DNA of 37,797 nucleotides from Deltaproteobacteria bacterium (lineage in GTDB: Bacteria; Desulfobacterota; Desulfuromonadia; Desulfuromonadales; BM103). Location of the stretch: the NCBI GenBank assembly GCA_024636155.1, contig JAGXHM010000129.1, positions 1-37,797 of the forward strand. The letters run 5' to 3'. The notes below the pieces were generated by a model, which did no database searches, was not told the DNA's origin, and saw only the letters and a list, made by a program, of their open reading frames with translations. Position 1 is the stretch's first letter. Each line of letters begins with the position of its first letter. The position numbers and the translations under genes were made by a program. Of the stretch, positions 24,240-32,705 are shown piece by piece.

Positions 24240-25604
24240 ATGAGATTGAAAACGGTGCTGTTCGGAGTGACATACGAATTCCAAGATCTCAATGACGTCT
24301 TGGCCAAAGCCAATGAAGAGAAGTCGGGTGACCGTCTGGCTGGGCTTGCCGCGGAAACGATTACCGAAAAGATCGCTGCTAAAGAGGTCCTCAGCAACGT
24401 GACCCTCAATGACTTGCGGAACAATCCGGCCGTACCCTATGAGCTTGATGAGGTCACGCGGCTTGATCAGGACCGTGTTAATGAAAGAATATTCAATGAG
24501 ATCAAGGGGCTGACAGTCGCAGAGTTCAGGGAGTGGCTACTCTGTTACCAGACCAGTGGTGGCGATATCCTCAGGGTCTCACGGGGCCTGACGTCTGAAA
24601 TAGTCGCGGCTGTTGCGAAGCTGATGTCCAACCTGGACTTGGTATATGCGGCAAATAAAATCACTGTGACTGCACACTGCAACACCACGATTGGTGAGCC
24701 GGGAGTCCTGGCCTTCAGGCTCCAACCCAATCACACCACCGATGATCTTGATGGCATTAGGATTTCGCTCTTTGAAGGTTTGAGCTACGGCTCCGGTGAT
24801 GCAGTGATCGGACTCAACCCTGTCAACGATACGGTGGACTCCCTGTCAAACATCCTCAAAATGTTTCAGGAAATCAAGGAGACCTACCAGATACCGACCC
24901 AAAACTGCGTCTTGGGGCATGTCACCACGCAGATGGAGGCGGTTAAAAAAGGCGCACCTGCCGATATGATCTTCCAGAGCATAGCCGGCAGTGAAAAAGG
25001 CAACAGTGCCTTTGGCCTGAACGCAGCCATGCTCTCTGAAGCCAGAGACCTGATGCTCAAAGAGGGGACCGCTACCGGGCCGAATGTCATGTATTTCGAG
25101 ACCGGACAGGGCTCGGAACTCTCCTCCGACTCCCACCATGGTGTGGACCAGGTCACAATGGAGGCCAGGTGCTACGGCTTTGCCCGGCTGTTTGATCCCT
25201 TTTTGGTAAATACGGTGGTCGGGTTCATCGGACCTGAGTACCTTTACGACAGCAAACAGGTCATTCGTGCCGGTTTGGAAGATCACTTTATGGGTAAACT
25301 CTCCAGTATATCCATGGGCGTAGATGCTTGCTATACCAATCATATGAAGACTGATCAGAATGATATCGAGAACTTGGCCGTGTTGCTGGGAACTGCGGGG
25401 TGCAGCTACCTGATCACCGTACCGCAGGGGGATGATATTATGCTGAACTATCAAAGCCTTGGTTATCACGAAGCCGCGGCCTTGAGAGGACTGCTCAACA
25501 AAAGGCCGATTCCGGCCTTCGAGGCCTGGCTTGAAAAGATGGGCATCTATGAAAACGGACAATTGAGCAAAATCGCCGGTGATGCGTCTATTTTTATCCG
25601 ATAG
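24240..25604 (+). CDS. eutB: EutB, ethanolamine ammonia-lyase large subunit
   Basis: The product is 454 residues, the standard EutB length. The substrate-site segment is AFRLQPNHTTDDL, placing Arg160 and Gln162 at the same numbers as in the enteric enzyme. TAHCNTTIGEPGV, the FEGLSYGSGDAVIGLNPV segment and FETGQGSELSSDSHHGVDQV are also present. With EutC it splits ethanolamine into acetaldehyde and ammonia by adenosylcobalamin radical chemistry inside the microcompartment. The start is 19 bases after eutA, with AAAGGA before it. Confidence 0.97.
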   Translation: MRLKTVLFGVTYEFQDLNDVLAKANEEKSGDRLAGLAAETITEKIAAKEVLSNVTLNDLRNNPAVPYELDEVTRLDQDRVNERIFNEIKGLTVAEFREWLLCYQTSGGDILRVSRGLTSEIVAAVAKLMSNLDLVYAANKITVTAHCNTTIGEPGVLAFRLQPNHTTDDLDGIRISLFEGLSYGSGDAVIGLNPVNDTVDSLSNILKMFQEIKETYQIPTQNCVLGHVTTQMEAVKKGAPADMIFQSIAGSEKGNSAFGLNAAMLSEARDLMLKEGTATGPNVMYFETGQGSELSSDSHHGVDQVTMEARCYGFARLFDPFLVNTVVGFIGPEYLYDSKQVIRAGLEDHFMGKLSSISMGVDACYTNHMKTDQNDIENLAVLLGTAGCSYLITVPQGDDIMLNYQSLGYHEAAALRGLLNKRPIPAFEAWLEKMGIYENGQLSKIAGDASIFIR

Positions 25605-25624
25605 GGAAAAGCGGGGAAGAGGTC

Positions 25625-26497
25625 ATGGTGAATATGGACACTAAAATCAAGAGACTCATCGCGGAAGTCTTAAGCGAGATGGGTGGAGCTGGAGCTGCTT
25701 GCTCTGATGAGAGCTCTGCGCCGGCAACAAGCGACACACAACCTGACGACTTAACCGTTGAAAACTTGAAAGAGCAACTCTTAGTCCCGGATCCAGCCAA
25801 TCGGGACGCATATCTGAAAGCCAAGGGAACGACAGTGTCGCGCATTGGCATCTGGCGTGCCGGTCCCAGGTACCTGACGGAATCGCTGCTGCGCTTCAGC
25901 GCCGATCATGCTATAGCGCAGTTCGCTGTTTTTCATAATGTTTCAGAAGCATTTGTCAAGGAGTGGGGCCTTCTCGAAATCAAGACGAAATGTGTAGATA
26001 AAGACCAGTTCTTGACCAACCCCGATTTGGGCCGGGAACTTGACGAGGAAAACACCGAGCTGCTCAGGAAACACTGTCCGGGCAAGGCCAGGGTACAGAT
26101 CTATATTGCCGACGGCCTCAGCTCTACAGCGGTAGAGACGAATGCCAAGGATACCTACCTGGCCCTGGTGCAGGGTCTTAAAGGCCACGGCATTGAGGTG
26201 GGCACGCCGTTCTTTATGCGCTATGCCCGGGTGCCTGCCATGGATAAGATTTCAGAAATCCTGAATCCTGAAGTTGTCGTCGTTTTGATTGGTGAACGGC
26301 CAGGTTTGGCGACCGGGGAAAGCATGAGCTGTTATATGGCTTACAGCCCGAAGGTTGGCATGCCCGAAGCGAACCGGACCGTAGTGTCCAACATTCATCG
26401 TGGCGGTACCCCGGCCGTGGAGGCCGGAGCGCATATAGCGGACGTTGTGAAAAAAATGCTTGATCAAAAGGCCAGCGGTCTTGCACTGAAAAAGTAA
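25625..26497 (+). CDS. eutC: EutC, ethanolamine ammonia-lyase small subunit
   Basis: The product is 290 residues. The N-terminal DTKIKRLIAEVLSEMGG is an amphipathic helix followed by a low-complexity linker, as expected for an encapsulation peptide. The catalytic body begins near residue 40 and contains RIGIWRAGPRYLTESLLRF, VQIYIADGLSSTAVETNAKD, VVVLIGERPGLATGESMSCY and TVVSNIHRGGTPAVEAGAHI. It holds the cobalamin against EutB. It lies 21 bases after eutB in the same unit. Confidence 0.96.
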   Translation: MVNMDTKIKRLIAEVLSEMGGAGAACSDESSAPATSDTQPDDLTVENLKEQLLVPDPANRDAYLKAKGTTVSRIGIWRAGPRYLTESLLRFSADHAIAQFAVFHNVSEAFVKEWGLLEIKTKCVDKDQFLTNPDLGRELDEENTELLRKHCPGKARVQIYIADGLSSTAVETNAKDTYLALVQGLKGHGIEVGTPFFMRYARVPAMDKISEILNPEVVVVLIGERPGLATGESMSCYMAYSPKVGMPEANRTVVSNIHRGGTPAVEAGAHIADVVKKMLDQKASGLALKK

Positions 26498-26514
26498 CAG
26501 GGAGGTCGGCGACC

Positions 26515-27168
26515 ATGAGGGACGATGTTCTGCGTGCAACAGTTTTAAGTGTAAAAATGATTCCCAATGCCAGTCCGCAAATGGCGAAGGCGCTCAATCT
26601 TAGTAAGGGTCCTGTCAGCCTGGGCCTCTTGACTGTAGATTGCGACGACGTGGGTTACACCGCCCTGGATGAGGCGACCAAAAAGGCTCAAGTGGAAGTG
26701 GTTTATGCCAAATCCTTTTATGGTGGTGCAAGCAATGCCAATACCAAGCTTGCAGGCGAGTTTATCGGCATCATTGCCGGGCCGACCCCGGGCGAAGTCA
26801 GAAGCGGTCTGAACGCCGCCGTCGATTTTATCGAAAATGACGCGGCATTTGTCAGTGCCAATGACGATGATTCAATTGTTTATTACGCCCATTGCGTTTC
26901 CCGGTCAGGATCCTATCTGTCTAAAACCGCCGGCGTTGCAGAAGGGACCTCCCTGGCTTACCTGATCGCTCCGCCCATCGAGGCAATGATTGCCCTGGAT
27001 GCCGCCATGAAGGCGGCAGAGGTTAATATGGGTGCTTTCTTCGGCCCGCCATCGGAGACAAATTTTGCTGGTGGCTTGTTAAGCGGAAGTCAATCCTCCT
27101 GCATGGCAGCGTGTGCAGCCTTCTCTGATGCTGTCCAAGCCGTCGCTGACGCGCCCAAAGCTTATTGA
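26515..27168 (+). CDS. eutL: EutL, trimeric shell protein (BMC-T)
   Basis: The product is 217 residues with two fused BMC domains; the ATG follows GGGAGG. Typical EutL stretches are VLSVKMIPNASPQMAKAL, SLGLLTVDCDDVGYTALDEA, YAKSFYGGASNANTKLAGEF and the late MGAFFGPPSETNFAGGLL. EutL trimers have a gated central pore thought to pass larger molecules. The final residues overlap the region where the next gene begins (one base apart). Confidence 0.95.
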   Translation: MRDDVLRATVLSVKMIPNASPQMAKALNLSKGPVSLGLLTVDCDDVGYTALDEATKKAQVEVVYAKSFYGGASNANTKLAGEFIGIIAGPTPGEVRSGLNAAVDFIENDAAFVSANDDDSIVYYAHCVSRSGSYLSKTAGVAEGTSLAYLIAPPIEAMIALDAAMKAAEVNMGAFFGPPSETNFAGGLLSGSQSSCMAACAAFSDAVQAVADAPKAY

Positions 27169-27169
27169 T

Positions 27170-27706
27170 ATGGCTGAGAGAGCTTTAGGGATTATTGAAA
27201 CGTTTGGATTCGTGGCTGCCGTTGCTGCCGCCGATGCCGGGTTGAAATCTGCCGAGGTCGAACTGCTTGGCTGTCGTTATATCGGTTCGGGGCTGGTTTC
27301 CGTGCTCTTCTTGGGAGACGTCAGCTCGGCCAGGGCTGCTGTCGATGCCGGTTCCATGGTGGCGAATCAGGTTGGCGCTGTCATGTGGAGTACCGTCATA
27401 GCCAGAACCGCGGAGGGTTTGTCTGACGTTGTCATAGGTAGCCAACAGAACGCGAAAACAGCGCCCCTCAGCAAAGAGCATACCGAGGGACCTATGGCCG
27501 AACCGCGCCCCAAGCAGGCAGAGCGGCCAGTGGTGGGGCTCTCTTCACGCAACACCTCGCAGTTCGACAGCAAGTCTGTTAAAGAGCTCAGGGAGTTGGC
27601 CAGGCAGCTTGCAGGTTTCTCTCTTGGACGGCGACAAATCAGATCGGCACGCAAGGCTGAATTGATTGAAGCTCTTATCATCTATTACCGGAAGCAGGAG
27701 GAGTAA
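27170..27706 (+). CDS. eutK: EutK-like shell protein: BMC domain plus C-terminal SAP/Rho-N-like tail
   Basis: The product is 178 residues from the ATG at 27170, one base after the eutL stop; an upstream in-frame ATG lies within eutL. Residues 1-90 are a single BMC domain (ALGIIETFGFVAAVAAADAG, then VSVLFLGDVSSARAAVDAG). A polar linker of about 45 residues follows. The tail SVKELRELARQLAGFSLGRR, then SARKAELIEALIIYYRK, resembles the LxELA...KAELIEAI pattern of SAP or Rho-N domains, which bind nucleic acid. Enteric EutK also has a BMC domain plus a DNA-binding-like tail. What the tail binds is unknown. Confidence 0.8.
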   Translation: MAERALGIIETFGFVAAVAAADAGLKSAEVELLGCRYIGSGLVSVLFLGDVSSARAAVDAGSMVANQVGAVMWSTVIARTAEGLSDVVIGSQQNAKTAPLSKEHTEGPMAEPRPKQAERPVVGLSSRNTSQFDSKSVKELRELARQLAGFSLGRRQIRSARKAELIEALIIYYRKQEE

Positions 27707-27710
27707 CTAT

Positions 27711-29156
27711 ATGGCAGATAAGGATTTAGCATCGATCCAGGAAGCCAGAGACCTTGTCCGGAGCGCAAGAATCGCGCAGCGGGACTTTGCCAAGCTTGAC
27801 CAGGGGCAGGTCGATCAGGTCGTGCAGGCGATTGCCAAAGTACTGACTGCAATGGCCGAAGATTTGGCCCGTCTGGCTGTGGAAGAAACCGGTTACGGCA
27901 ATTGGCAGGACAAAAAGAAAAAGAATCAACTTGCCTCCGAGAAGCTTTATGAACACATCAGCGGCCTGAAAACGATTGGGGTCATCGATGAAGATCGCGA
28001 AAAGAAAATCACCAAGATTGCGATTCCCGCAGGGGTGATCACGGCTCTGGTGCCTTCGACCAACCCGACTTCGACGGCTATTTATAAATCCTTAATCGCG
28101 CTGAAAGCAGGTAATGCGATTGTTTTTAGTCCCCACCCCAGTGCGCAAAACTGTATCGGCAAAGTTGTCGCTATTGTCCGCCAGGTCCTGAATGAGATGA
28201 AACTCTCCGAAGACCTGGTAAGCATGGTGCGGATGCCGACCCTTGATGGAACCGGGGAACTTATGCGGCAGTCCGACCTGATCCTGGCCACTGGCGGACC
28301 AGCAATGGTTAAGGCCGCTTATAGCTCCGGCACCCCCGCGCTGGGGGTTGGATCTGGCAATGTCCCGGTGTTTATTGAAAAGAGTGCTGATATCCAGACC
28401 GCCGTTCGTCTTATCATGTCGAGTAAAACCTTTGATTACGGCACTGTTTGTTCTTCCGAACAGGCGATTGTGACTGAAGAGGCCATTGCGTCCCAGGTCA
28501 AAAAAGCCTTGATTGCCCAAGGCGGCGTTTTTCTCGAAGGTGCCGCCGCTGAAAAGGTGAAAGCGATCATGCAGCGTCCGGGTGGGGGAATGAATCCGGC
28601 CATTGTCGGCAAGCCCGCAAGCGAACTGGCCAGAATGGCTGACATCGAAATCCCGGCTGATGCCAGGCTGCTGCTTTATGAGGAACAGGGCGTTGGCAGG
28701 GGCTACCCTTTCTCCTATGAAAAGTTGACCGCGCTCATGGGCTTCTATGTAGTGCGGGATTGGCAGGCCGCAGATGAGCTGTGCATCAAACTGCTGCACA
28801 ACGGCGGACTGGGTCATTCGATGGCGATTCACTCAAAAGATGAGGCTATTATCAGGCATTTTAGCCTGACCCAACCGGTCTCCAGAGTTTTGGTTAACAC
28901 ACCTTCGACCCAGGGCGCCGTCGGCATCAGCACCAACCTGGACCCTTCATTTACCCTGGGCTGTGGAACTGTGGGCGGCAGCTCAACCACGGACAACGTC
29001 GGCACCCAGCATCTCTTTAATTTCCGCTATGTAGCTTATGGCCTGGAAGAGACTACACGGCAGAGTTCCGATAACAGAGCCGTCGATATAGAAACCATTA
29101 CCAATCTGGTCCTTGCACAACTGGAAAAAATGAACTATGTCCCCCCTGTCACCTGA
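27711..29156 (+). CDS. eutE: EutE, CoA-acylating acetaldehyde dehydrogenase
   Basis: The product is 481 residues; the ATG at 27711 follows AGGAGGAG. It oxidises acetaldehyde with CoA and NAD to acetyl-CoA. The aldehyde-dehydrogenase fold shows ALVPSTNPTSTAIYKSL, ILATGGPAMVKAAYSSGTPA and GVGSGNVPVFIE, with catalytic Cys247 in FDYGTVCSSEQAIV. The last 27 residues are DIETITNLVLAQLEKM plus a short end. This is an amphipathic helix after a polar linker and looks like an encapsulation peptide at the C-terminus rather than the usual N-terminus. The N-terminal region DLASIQEARDLVRSARIAQR is a normal dehydrogenase start. Confidence 0.93.
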   Translation: MADKDLASIQEARDLVRSARIAQRDFAKLDQGQVDQVVQAIAKVLTAMAEDLARLAVEETGYGNWQDKKKKNQLASEKLYEHISGLKTIGVIDEDREKKITKIAIPAGVITALVPSTNPTSTAIYKSLIALKAGNAIVFSPHPSAQNCIGKVVAIVRQVLNEMKLSEDLVSMVRMPTLDGTGELMRQSDLILATGGPAMVKAAYSSGTPALGVGSGNVPVFIEKSADIQTAVRLIMSSKTFDYGTVCSSEQAIVTEEAIASQVKKALIAQGGVFLEGAAAEKVKAIMQRPGGGMNPAIVGKPASELARMADIEIPADARLLLYEEQGVGRGYPFSYEKLTALMGFYVVRDWQAADELCIKLLHNGGLGHSMAIHSKDEAIIRHFSLTQPVSRVLVNTPSTQGAVGISTNLDPSFTLGCGTVGGSSTTDNVGTQHLFNFRYVAYGLEETTRQSSDNRAVDIETITNLVLAQLEKMNYVPPVT

Positions 29157-29212
29157 AACTTGGGTTTGCAGGGAGTTAACTTAAACCTGATCAATAACTG
29201 GAGGAAAAAACA

Positions 29213-29497
29213 ATGGCAACGCTAAGTGCATTAGGTATGGTCGAAACAAAAGGGTTTGTTGCCGCAGTCGAAGCAGCAGATGCCATGGTAAAGGCTGCCA
29301 ACGTTACACTGATTGGCAAGGTTCAGGTCGGTAGTGGTTTGGTTGCGATCCTGGTCCGCGGCGATGTCGGCGCGGTTAAGGCTGCGACCGATGCCGGGGC
29401 CGCTGCCGCCAGCAAGGTAGGCGAACTGGTCAGCGTTCATGTGATTCCACGGCCTCACGACGAAGTTGAGCTGATCCTGCCGCAAAAGCAAGGCTAA
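29213..29497 (+). CDS. eutM: EutM shell hexamer protein (BMC-H), copy 1
   Basis: The product is 94 residues; the ATG follows CTGGAGG. It is the canonical [44 protein letters not shown] and [15 protein letters not shown]. The pore loop segment is KVQVGSGLV. It forms the flat hexagonal tiles of the shell. The next gene is a close paralogue. Confidence 0.96.
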   Translation: MATLSALGMVETKGFVAAVEAADAMVKAANVTLIGKVQVGSGLVAILVRGDVGAVKAATDAGAAAASKVGELVSVHVIPRPHDEVELILPQKQG

Positions 29498-29583
29498 CGA
29501 ATTTTTAAGCGCATCTATCTCGGGCTCGGGTTCTCTCTTCCGAAAGGCACCTTTACCCGGACAGCTCTAAAGGAGTAATGAAA

Positions 29584-29868
29584 ATGGCAAAGTCAAGCGC
29601 GCTGGGAATGGTAGAAACAAAAGGTTTTGTTGCGGCACTGGAAGCGGCAGACGCCATGCTCAAGGCCGCCAACGTGACACTGGTTGGCAAGACTCAGGTT
29701 GGCGGCGGATTGGTCGCTATTCTGGTCCGTGGTGATGTCGGCGCCGTCAAGGCCGCTACCGACGCGGGTGCCGCGGCTGCTGAGCGGGTCGGCGAGCTGA
29801 TCAGCGTCCATGTCATCCCGAGACCTCATGATGAAGTTGAGATAATTCTGCCGGGAAGCGAGGCGTAA
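29584..29868 (+). CDS. eutM: EutM shell hexamer protein (BMC-H), copy 2
   Basis: The product is 94 residues from the ATG at 29584, eight bases after AAGGAG; the ATG at 29578 is too close to that site. It differs from copy 1 at only a few positions, including the pore-side segment KTQVGGGLV in place of KVQVGSGLV, the E-R-V for S-K-V change near residue 66, and a different last few residues. A tandem duplication followed by mild divergence is likely. It abuts the next gene with no spacer. Confidence 0.95.
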   Translation: MAKSSALGMVETKGFVAALEAADAMLKAANVTLVGKTQVGGGLVAILVRGDVGAVKAATDAGAAAAERVGELISVHVIPRPHDEVEIILPGSEA

Positions 29869-31260
29869 ATGGCAGAAAAGGTCGTAACGGAATCTTGTTT
29901 GCGCAAGCTTTTTTTACAAGGAGTTCCTGAGACTTTTTGCCTGGAAGAAGGCCAGCTCCTGACGCCCGCGGCGGCTCAATTCCTGAGTGAAAGAAAGGTG
30001 CGGCTTACCAATGGTAGCTCTGCCGAGGTAAAACCGGGGGGAGCTTCGCTCAAAGTGGCCCTTGGCGCGGCACAGGGGTACGTGGCCGTGGCCGACGGCA
30101 AGGAATACGCTGTTAAGCCGGCACACCTGACCCACTTGATCAGTAACCAGCTGATCCCGAAGAACCATCCACGGATTATCTTCCGTGGCCAGCTGGACAG
30201 GTTCCAGGCAGAAGTTCTTCTCTTTCAGGGAAAAGTGAGCAACTGTGGCGACAGAACCCTCGCTGCCGTCCTGGGCGGGCTGCTGAGCCGGGCCAGGGCA
30301 ATCATGCGAGCGGATGTCTTGGGCGAGACCTTGATCAGCTGTGTTTTCTTTGGTCTTGATGAGGAGGAGATCTGGAAGCGTTCTCACGATCCAGAACAAT
30401 ATTATGGTCTCAAACATTTGGTCCTCTCTGCGGAAATGGACCCCGACATCCTTGCCCTCAATCGGTTGCGAACCATGGTCAGGGAGGTTGAAATTGCTGC
30501 GATAACGGCTTTTGCCAATGCTGCAGGAATCGAGCGGATCGATATTGTACAGGCGTTGAATCGATTGAGCAGCGTGATCTACGTGATGATGTTGAGGGCC
30601 GCCCTGCCTCGAGCCACTGGCCGGGACCAAGCAAGCCGAACGACTGAAGACATTGTTGACTCGGTTATGGCCAGGATCGGTGAGTCCGGGCATCAAATCC
30701 CGGTGGAGCTGTCCGCACGCCATGCGCACCTCAGCGAAGCTGACGCTCAAAAGTTGTTCGGTGGCAAACTGACCATGCTCCGAGAACTGTCGCAGCCTGG
30801 GCAGTACCTTTGCCAGGAACGGGTGTGCTTGATTGGTCCAGGCGGCAGGCTTGAAAATGTTGCCGTGCTGGGTCCTGTCCGCAAGCATACTCAGGTCGAG
30901 GTATCGTTGACCGATGCCAGAATCCTTGATGTGAAACCACCGGTTCGACAGTCCGGTGACACCGCAGGCGCAACTGGCATCCAGATTGGCACAGAGTTGG
31001 GGACGGTGGATCTCGAAGAAGGTTTGCTAATACCGGGACGGCATATTCATATGCGCTCAGAAGATGCCTCAGCGATTGGCATCAGTGATATGGATTTTGT
31101 CCGGGTCCGGGTGGGCGATGTCAGAGCGTTGGTCTTTGAAGAGGTTCTGGTTCGAGTCAATGAGAACTATCGGCTCGCCATGCACATTGACTTTGACGAG
31201 GGCAACGCCTGTGGCTGGACACCTAGTATGACCGGCTATTTGCTGAAGGGACATTTGTAG
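29869..31260 (+). CDS. eutT-pduL: EutT-PduL fusion: corrinoid adenosyltransferase joined to BMC phosphotransacylase
   Basis: The product is 463 residues, about the sum of EutT and PduL. Residues 1-250 match EutT: VVTESCLRKLF, LLTPAAAQFLSERKVRL, HLISNQLIPKNHPRIIFRGQ and a helical rest. The HX11CCX2C metal motif of enteric EutT is missing; no CC pair occurs. Residues 257-272 (RTTEDIVDSVMARIGES) look like the encapsulation helix that normally starts PduL. Residues 276-455 are PduL, with zinc-ligand histidines at 285/287 (SARHAHLS), 392/394 (GRHIHMR) and 439 (AMHIDFDEGNACG). One protein would thus make adenosylcobalamin for EutBC and turn acetyl-CoA into acetyl-phosphate. Confidence 0.88.
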   Translation: MAEKVVTESCLRKLFLQGVPETFCLEEGQLLTPAAAQFLSERKVRLTNGSSAEVKPGGASLKVALGAAQGYVAVADGKEYAVKPAHLTHLISNQLIPKNHPRIIFRGQLDRFQAEVLLFQGKVSNCGDRTLAAVLGGLLSRARAIMRADVLGETLISCVFFGLDEEEIWKRSHDPEQYYGLKHLVLSAEMDPDILALNRLRTMVREVEIAAITAFANAAGIERIDIVQALNRLSSVIYVMMLRAALPRATGRDQASRTTEDIVDSVMARIGESGHQIPVELSARHAHLSEADAQKLFGGKLTMLRELSQPGQYLCQERVCLIGPGGRLENVAVLGPVRKHTQVEVSLTDARILDVKPPVRQSGDTAGATGIQIGTELGTVDLEEGLLIPGRHIHMRSEDASAIGISDMDFVRVRVGDVRALVFEEVLVRVNENYRLAMHIDFDEGNACGWTPSMTGYLLKGHL

Positions 31261-31267
31261 AGGGCCT

Positions 31268-32101
31268 GTGGATTTTACCGAGATTAACCAAAAAATATGC
31301 GCGTTGGAAAAATGCTTGGAAAACGCCGCCACAGTACAAGTGGATGAACCGCTACATGTCGGTGTCGATCTTGGCACAGCCTATATTGTCGTGGTGGTTT
31401 TAAATCGGGGCAAAGCACCGGTGGCTTGTGCCATGGAATTTTCTCATACCGTCAAGGATGGCCTGGTTGTGGATTACGGTGGCGCGATTCAGACGGTGAA
31501 ACGGCTTGTTAACCGGATCGAAACCCAACTTGGCAGAACCTTGGAGCGGGCCGCCATTGCCGTGCCTTCGGGAACGGGCAAAGCCAACGCGAAAACCCAC
31601 TGCTATGTGGTTGAAGGTGCTGGCTTGGCAGTGACTTCAGTGCTGGACGAACCGGTAGCTGCAAATGCAGTCTTGAATATCGACAACGGGGTGATTGTCG
31701 ATATTGGTGGCGGCACAACCGGCCTGGCGGTGATTGAGGATGGGCAGGTGGTATATACGGCCGATGAAGCGACCGGTGGAACGCACGTCTCGCTGGTGCT
31801 GGCTGGCAACTACCGGATCAGCATTGAAGAGGCCGAAGCGCTTAAAAAACAACAGCACAGACAGCAGGACGTCCTTGCTGTGGTGCGCCCGGTCATCCAG
31901 AAGATGGCCACGATTGTCGGCCGTCACATCAAGAATAAACGACCGGAGGCCTTATTCCTGGTTGGGGGGACCTGCTGCATGACTGGAATTGAGCAGGTTT
32001 TCGCAGAGGAACTGAATCTGCCGGTATATAAACCTGAGAATCCTTTTCTGGTGACGCCTTTGGGGATAGCGCTCAACTGCACGCTTCAGGAGAATAACTG
32101 A
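31268..32101 (+). CDS. eutJ: EutJ, Hsp70-like protein of the ethanolamine locus
   Basis: The product is 277 residues from a GTG; AGAGGG is only four bases upstream. It has the actin/Hsp70 ATPase elements: HVGVDLGTAYIVVVVLN, VLDEPVAANAVLNIDNGVIV (running into DIGGGTTGLAVI) and LFLVGGTCCMTGIEQVF. EutJ is thought to act as a chaperone or assembly factor; its exact task is not established. It lies eight bases after the fusion gene. Confidence 0.92.
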   Translation: MDFTEINQKICALEKCLENAATVQVDEPLHVGVDLGTAYIVVVVLNRGKAPVACAMEFSHTVKDGLVVDYGGAIQTVKRLVNRIETQLGRTLERAAIAVPSGTGKANAKTHCYVVEGAGLAVTSVLDEPVAANAVLNIDNGVIVDIGGGTTGLAVIEDGQVVYTADEATGGTHVSLVLAGNYRISIEEAEALKKQQHRQQDVLAVVRPVIQKMATIVGRHIKNKRPEALFLVGGTCCMTGIEQVFAEELNLPVYKPENPFLVTPLGIALNCTLQENN

Positions 32102-32103
32102 AC

Positions 32104-32700
32104 ATGGAGCTTGAGGTTTTGGTTCAGAGCATCACACGGGAGGTCTTAAAGCAGCTGCAGTTGGCTCCGGCTTCTCCTCAGGTGTTAATATTGTCCGAAC
32201 GGGACAGCGCCAACGTGCCTTTGATCCTGCAGCAGTTGGGGGCGGACACGCCGGTCTTTTACTGGGCTCCAGGTTGCCGACATCCTGCTGTCGCGCGTGT
32301 GATATTACCATTGCTGTCTTGCAGCCAGATGTCGGATCTGGCCTTGGGCCGGGCAGGTGACCCGATCATGGAGAGGGTCCTGTCGACGCTGCTCTGCGGG
32401 GGTGGCGTGGAAATTTTTGAGTATGAGTATGTGCGCTACCGAGACACGGCACCACAGAGGCTTTTTGAACTTTACGCCACTTATGAAGACACCCTGCGTA
32501 GTTTCGGTCTTAAGCCATTTGCATCAGGAACCACAAATGGTGCCCGATTGAATCAATCGCTGGTGACGGAAAGAGATATCATCGAGGCTCACAAACGGGG
32601 TGATATGCTCCTGCACGTTCGCTCCGATGCCAAACTGACCCCGCTCGCTCTCGATTGTGCGAGAGAACGAGGGGTCCAAATCCAAACCATGGAAGGATGA
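32104..32700 (+). CDS. microcompartment protein of unknown function with N-terminal encapsulation-like helix
   Basis: The product is 198 residues. The first 20 residues, MELEVLVQSITREVLKQLQL, form an amphipathic helix followed by a Pro/Ser linker, as in cargo-targeting peptides. The middle is an alpha/beta domain with QVLILSERDSANVPLILQQL and a CGGGVEIFEYEYVRYR segment. The last 45 residues (LVTERDIIEAHKRGD, then AKLTPLALDCARERGVQI) repeat the LTP-A module seen at the start of EutT. It corresponds in position and size to the conserved hypothetical Eut protein of Gram-positive eut loci. The biochemical role is unknown. It starts three bases after eutJ. Confidence 0.75.
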   Translation: MELEVLVQSITREVLKQLQLAPASPQVLILSERDSANVPLILQQLGADTPVFYWAPGCRHPAVARVILPLLSCSQMSDLALGRAGDPIMERVLSTLLCGGGVEIFEYEYVRYRDTAPQRLFELYATYEDTLRSFGLKPFASGTTNGARLNQSLVTERDIIEAHKRGDMLLHVRSDAKLTPLALDCARERGVQIQTMEG

Positions 32701-32705
32701 AATAG

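Noticed and set aside
29914-30888. A 324-codon open frame on the minus strand inside the eutT-pduL gene, and a 231-codon one over pduT (35212-35907).
   Set aside because: Both lie fully or mostly opposite genes with clear family matches; their translations show no fold or motif and have no ribosome site.
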